This document shows positions 63,931-64,000 of a DNA stretch of 64,000 nucleotides, one piece after another. The notes beneath the pieces were generated by a model that worked only from the letters and a program-made list of their open reading frames with translations, was not told where the DNA came from and did not search any database. Within the stretch, counting starts at the first letter, position 1; each line of letters starts with the position of its first letter. The DNA is taken from the NCBI GenBank assembly GCA_964454015.1, contig CAYVQF010000006.1, positions 106,436 to 170,435 of the forward strand, written 5' to 3'. The DNA comes from CAYVQF01 sp964454015. GTDB lineage: Bacteria > Myxococcota_A > Bradymonadia > UBA4248. A program made the position numbers and the translations under genes.

Positions 63931-64000
63931 GCCCCTACCGTCCCTGAAGAGCCCGGACCCCTGCCGCTCCGTCTTTGTCCTAGCTCCCTTCTCGGCTTCC

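Overview
This is a GC-rich, densely coded stretch of bacterial chromosome with 44 protein genes that I can support. I recognised no rRNA, tRNA, CRISPR array, insertion sequence or prophage. The gene set points to a Gram-negative deltaproteobacterial or Myxococcota-type organism. The pointers are abundant lipoproteins (several with Asp/Thr/Pro-rich linkers after the lipobox), a eukaryote-like Ser/Thr kinase, TPR/HEAT proteins, a protein resembling the myxobacterial MXAN_5187 family, an mfd/parvulin/SurA gene run, and an F0 cluster separated from F1. A Bradymonadales-like lineage is possible, but that is inference only. Codon bias is so strong that long antisense open frames lie over almost every gene. 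I treat these as shadows.

Layout. 1-9.5 kb: a truncated hypothetical protein, a lipoprotein alpha/beta hydrolase, tex, a convergent anchored envelope lipoprotein, then a PilZ-like protein, an NTF2-like protein and a hotdog thioesterase. 9.5-15.3 kb: an RND/MMPL exporter divergent from a Gfo/Idh/MocA oxidoreductase and an OPA-family MFS transporter. 15.3-19.2 kb: orphan cytoplasmic and lipoprotein genes. 19.5-28.4 kb: a same-strand envelope block with a periplasmic HEAT protein, a DUF192 lipoprotein, a membrane-embedded zinc metallopeptidase with TPR-like tail, an NTF2-like lipoprotein, and a secreted TPR-HExxH-TPR metallopeptidase. This block is the strongest candidate for an undescribed system. 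28.4-30.7 kb: dnaJ and rpoH, divergent around a hairpin-rich spacer. 30.7-36.3 kb: cardiolipin synthase, an MXAN_5187-like protein, an outer-membrane barrel, an HD-GYP protein and an ECF sigma factor.

36.6-42.6 kb: gyrA (with an unusual repetitive acidic tail), hemL and an F0-only ATP synthase cluster (atpZ-like, atpI-like, atpB, atpE) ending at a hairpin terminator. The c subunit has a degenerate glycine motif and a partial Na+-site signature. 42.8-51.7 kb: a reverse-strand run of Ser/Thr kinase, transglutaminase-like protein, mfd, a parvulin-like lipoprotein and a SurA-like chaperone. 51.9-62.1 kb: envelope glycan functions, namely lapA-like, lapB, an O-antigen ligase-like membrane protein with TPR tail, a PglE-like aminotransferase, a PglF-like dehydratase, a Gfo/Idh/MocA oxidoreductase and a WbpP-like UDP-sugar 4-epimerase. 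The window ends with a C69 family dipeptidase.

Taken together, the window is mostly core and envelope-maintenance genes rather than an obvious mobile or defence island. Function calls rest on motifs read by eye. No database search was possible.
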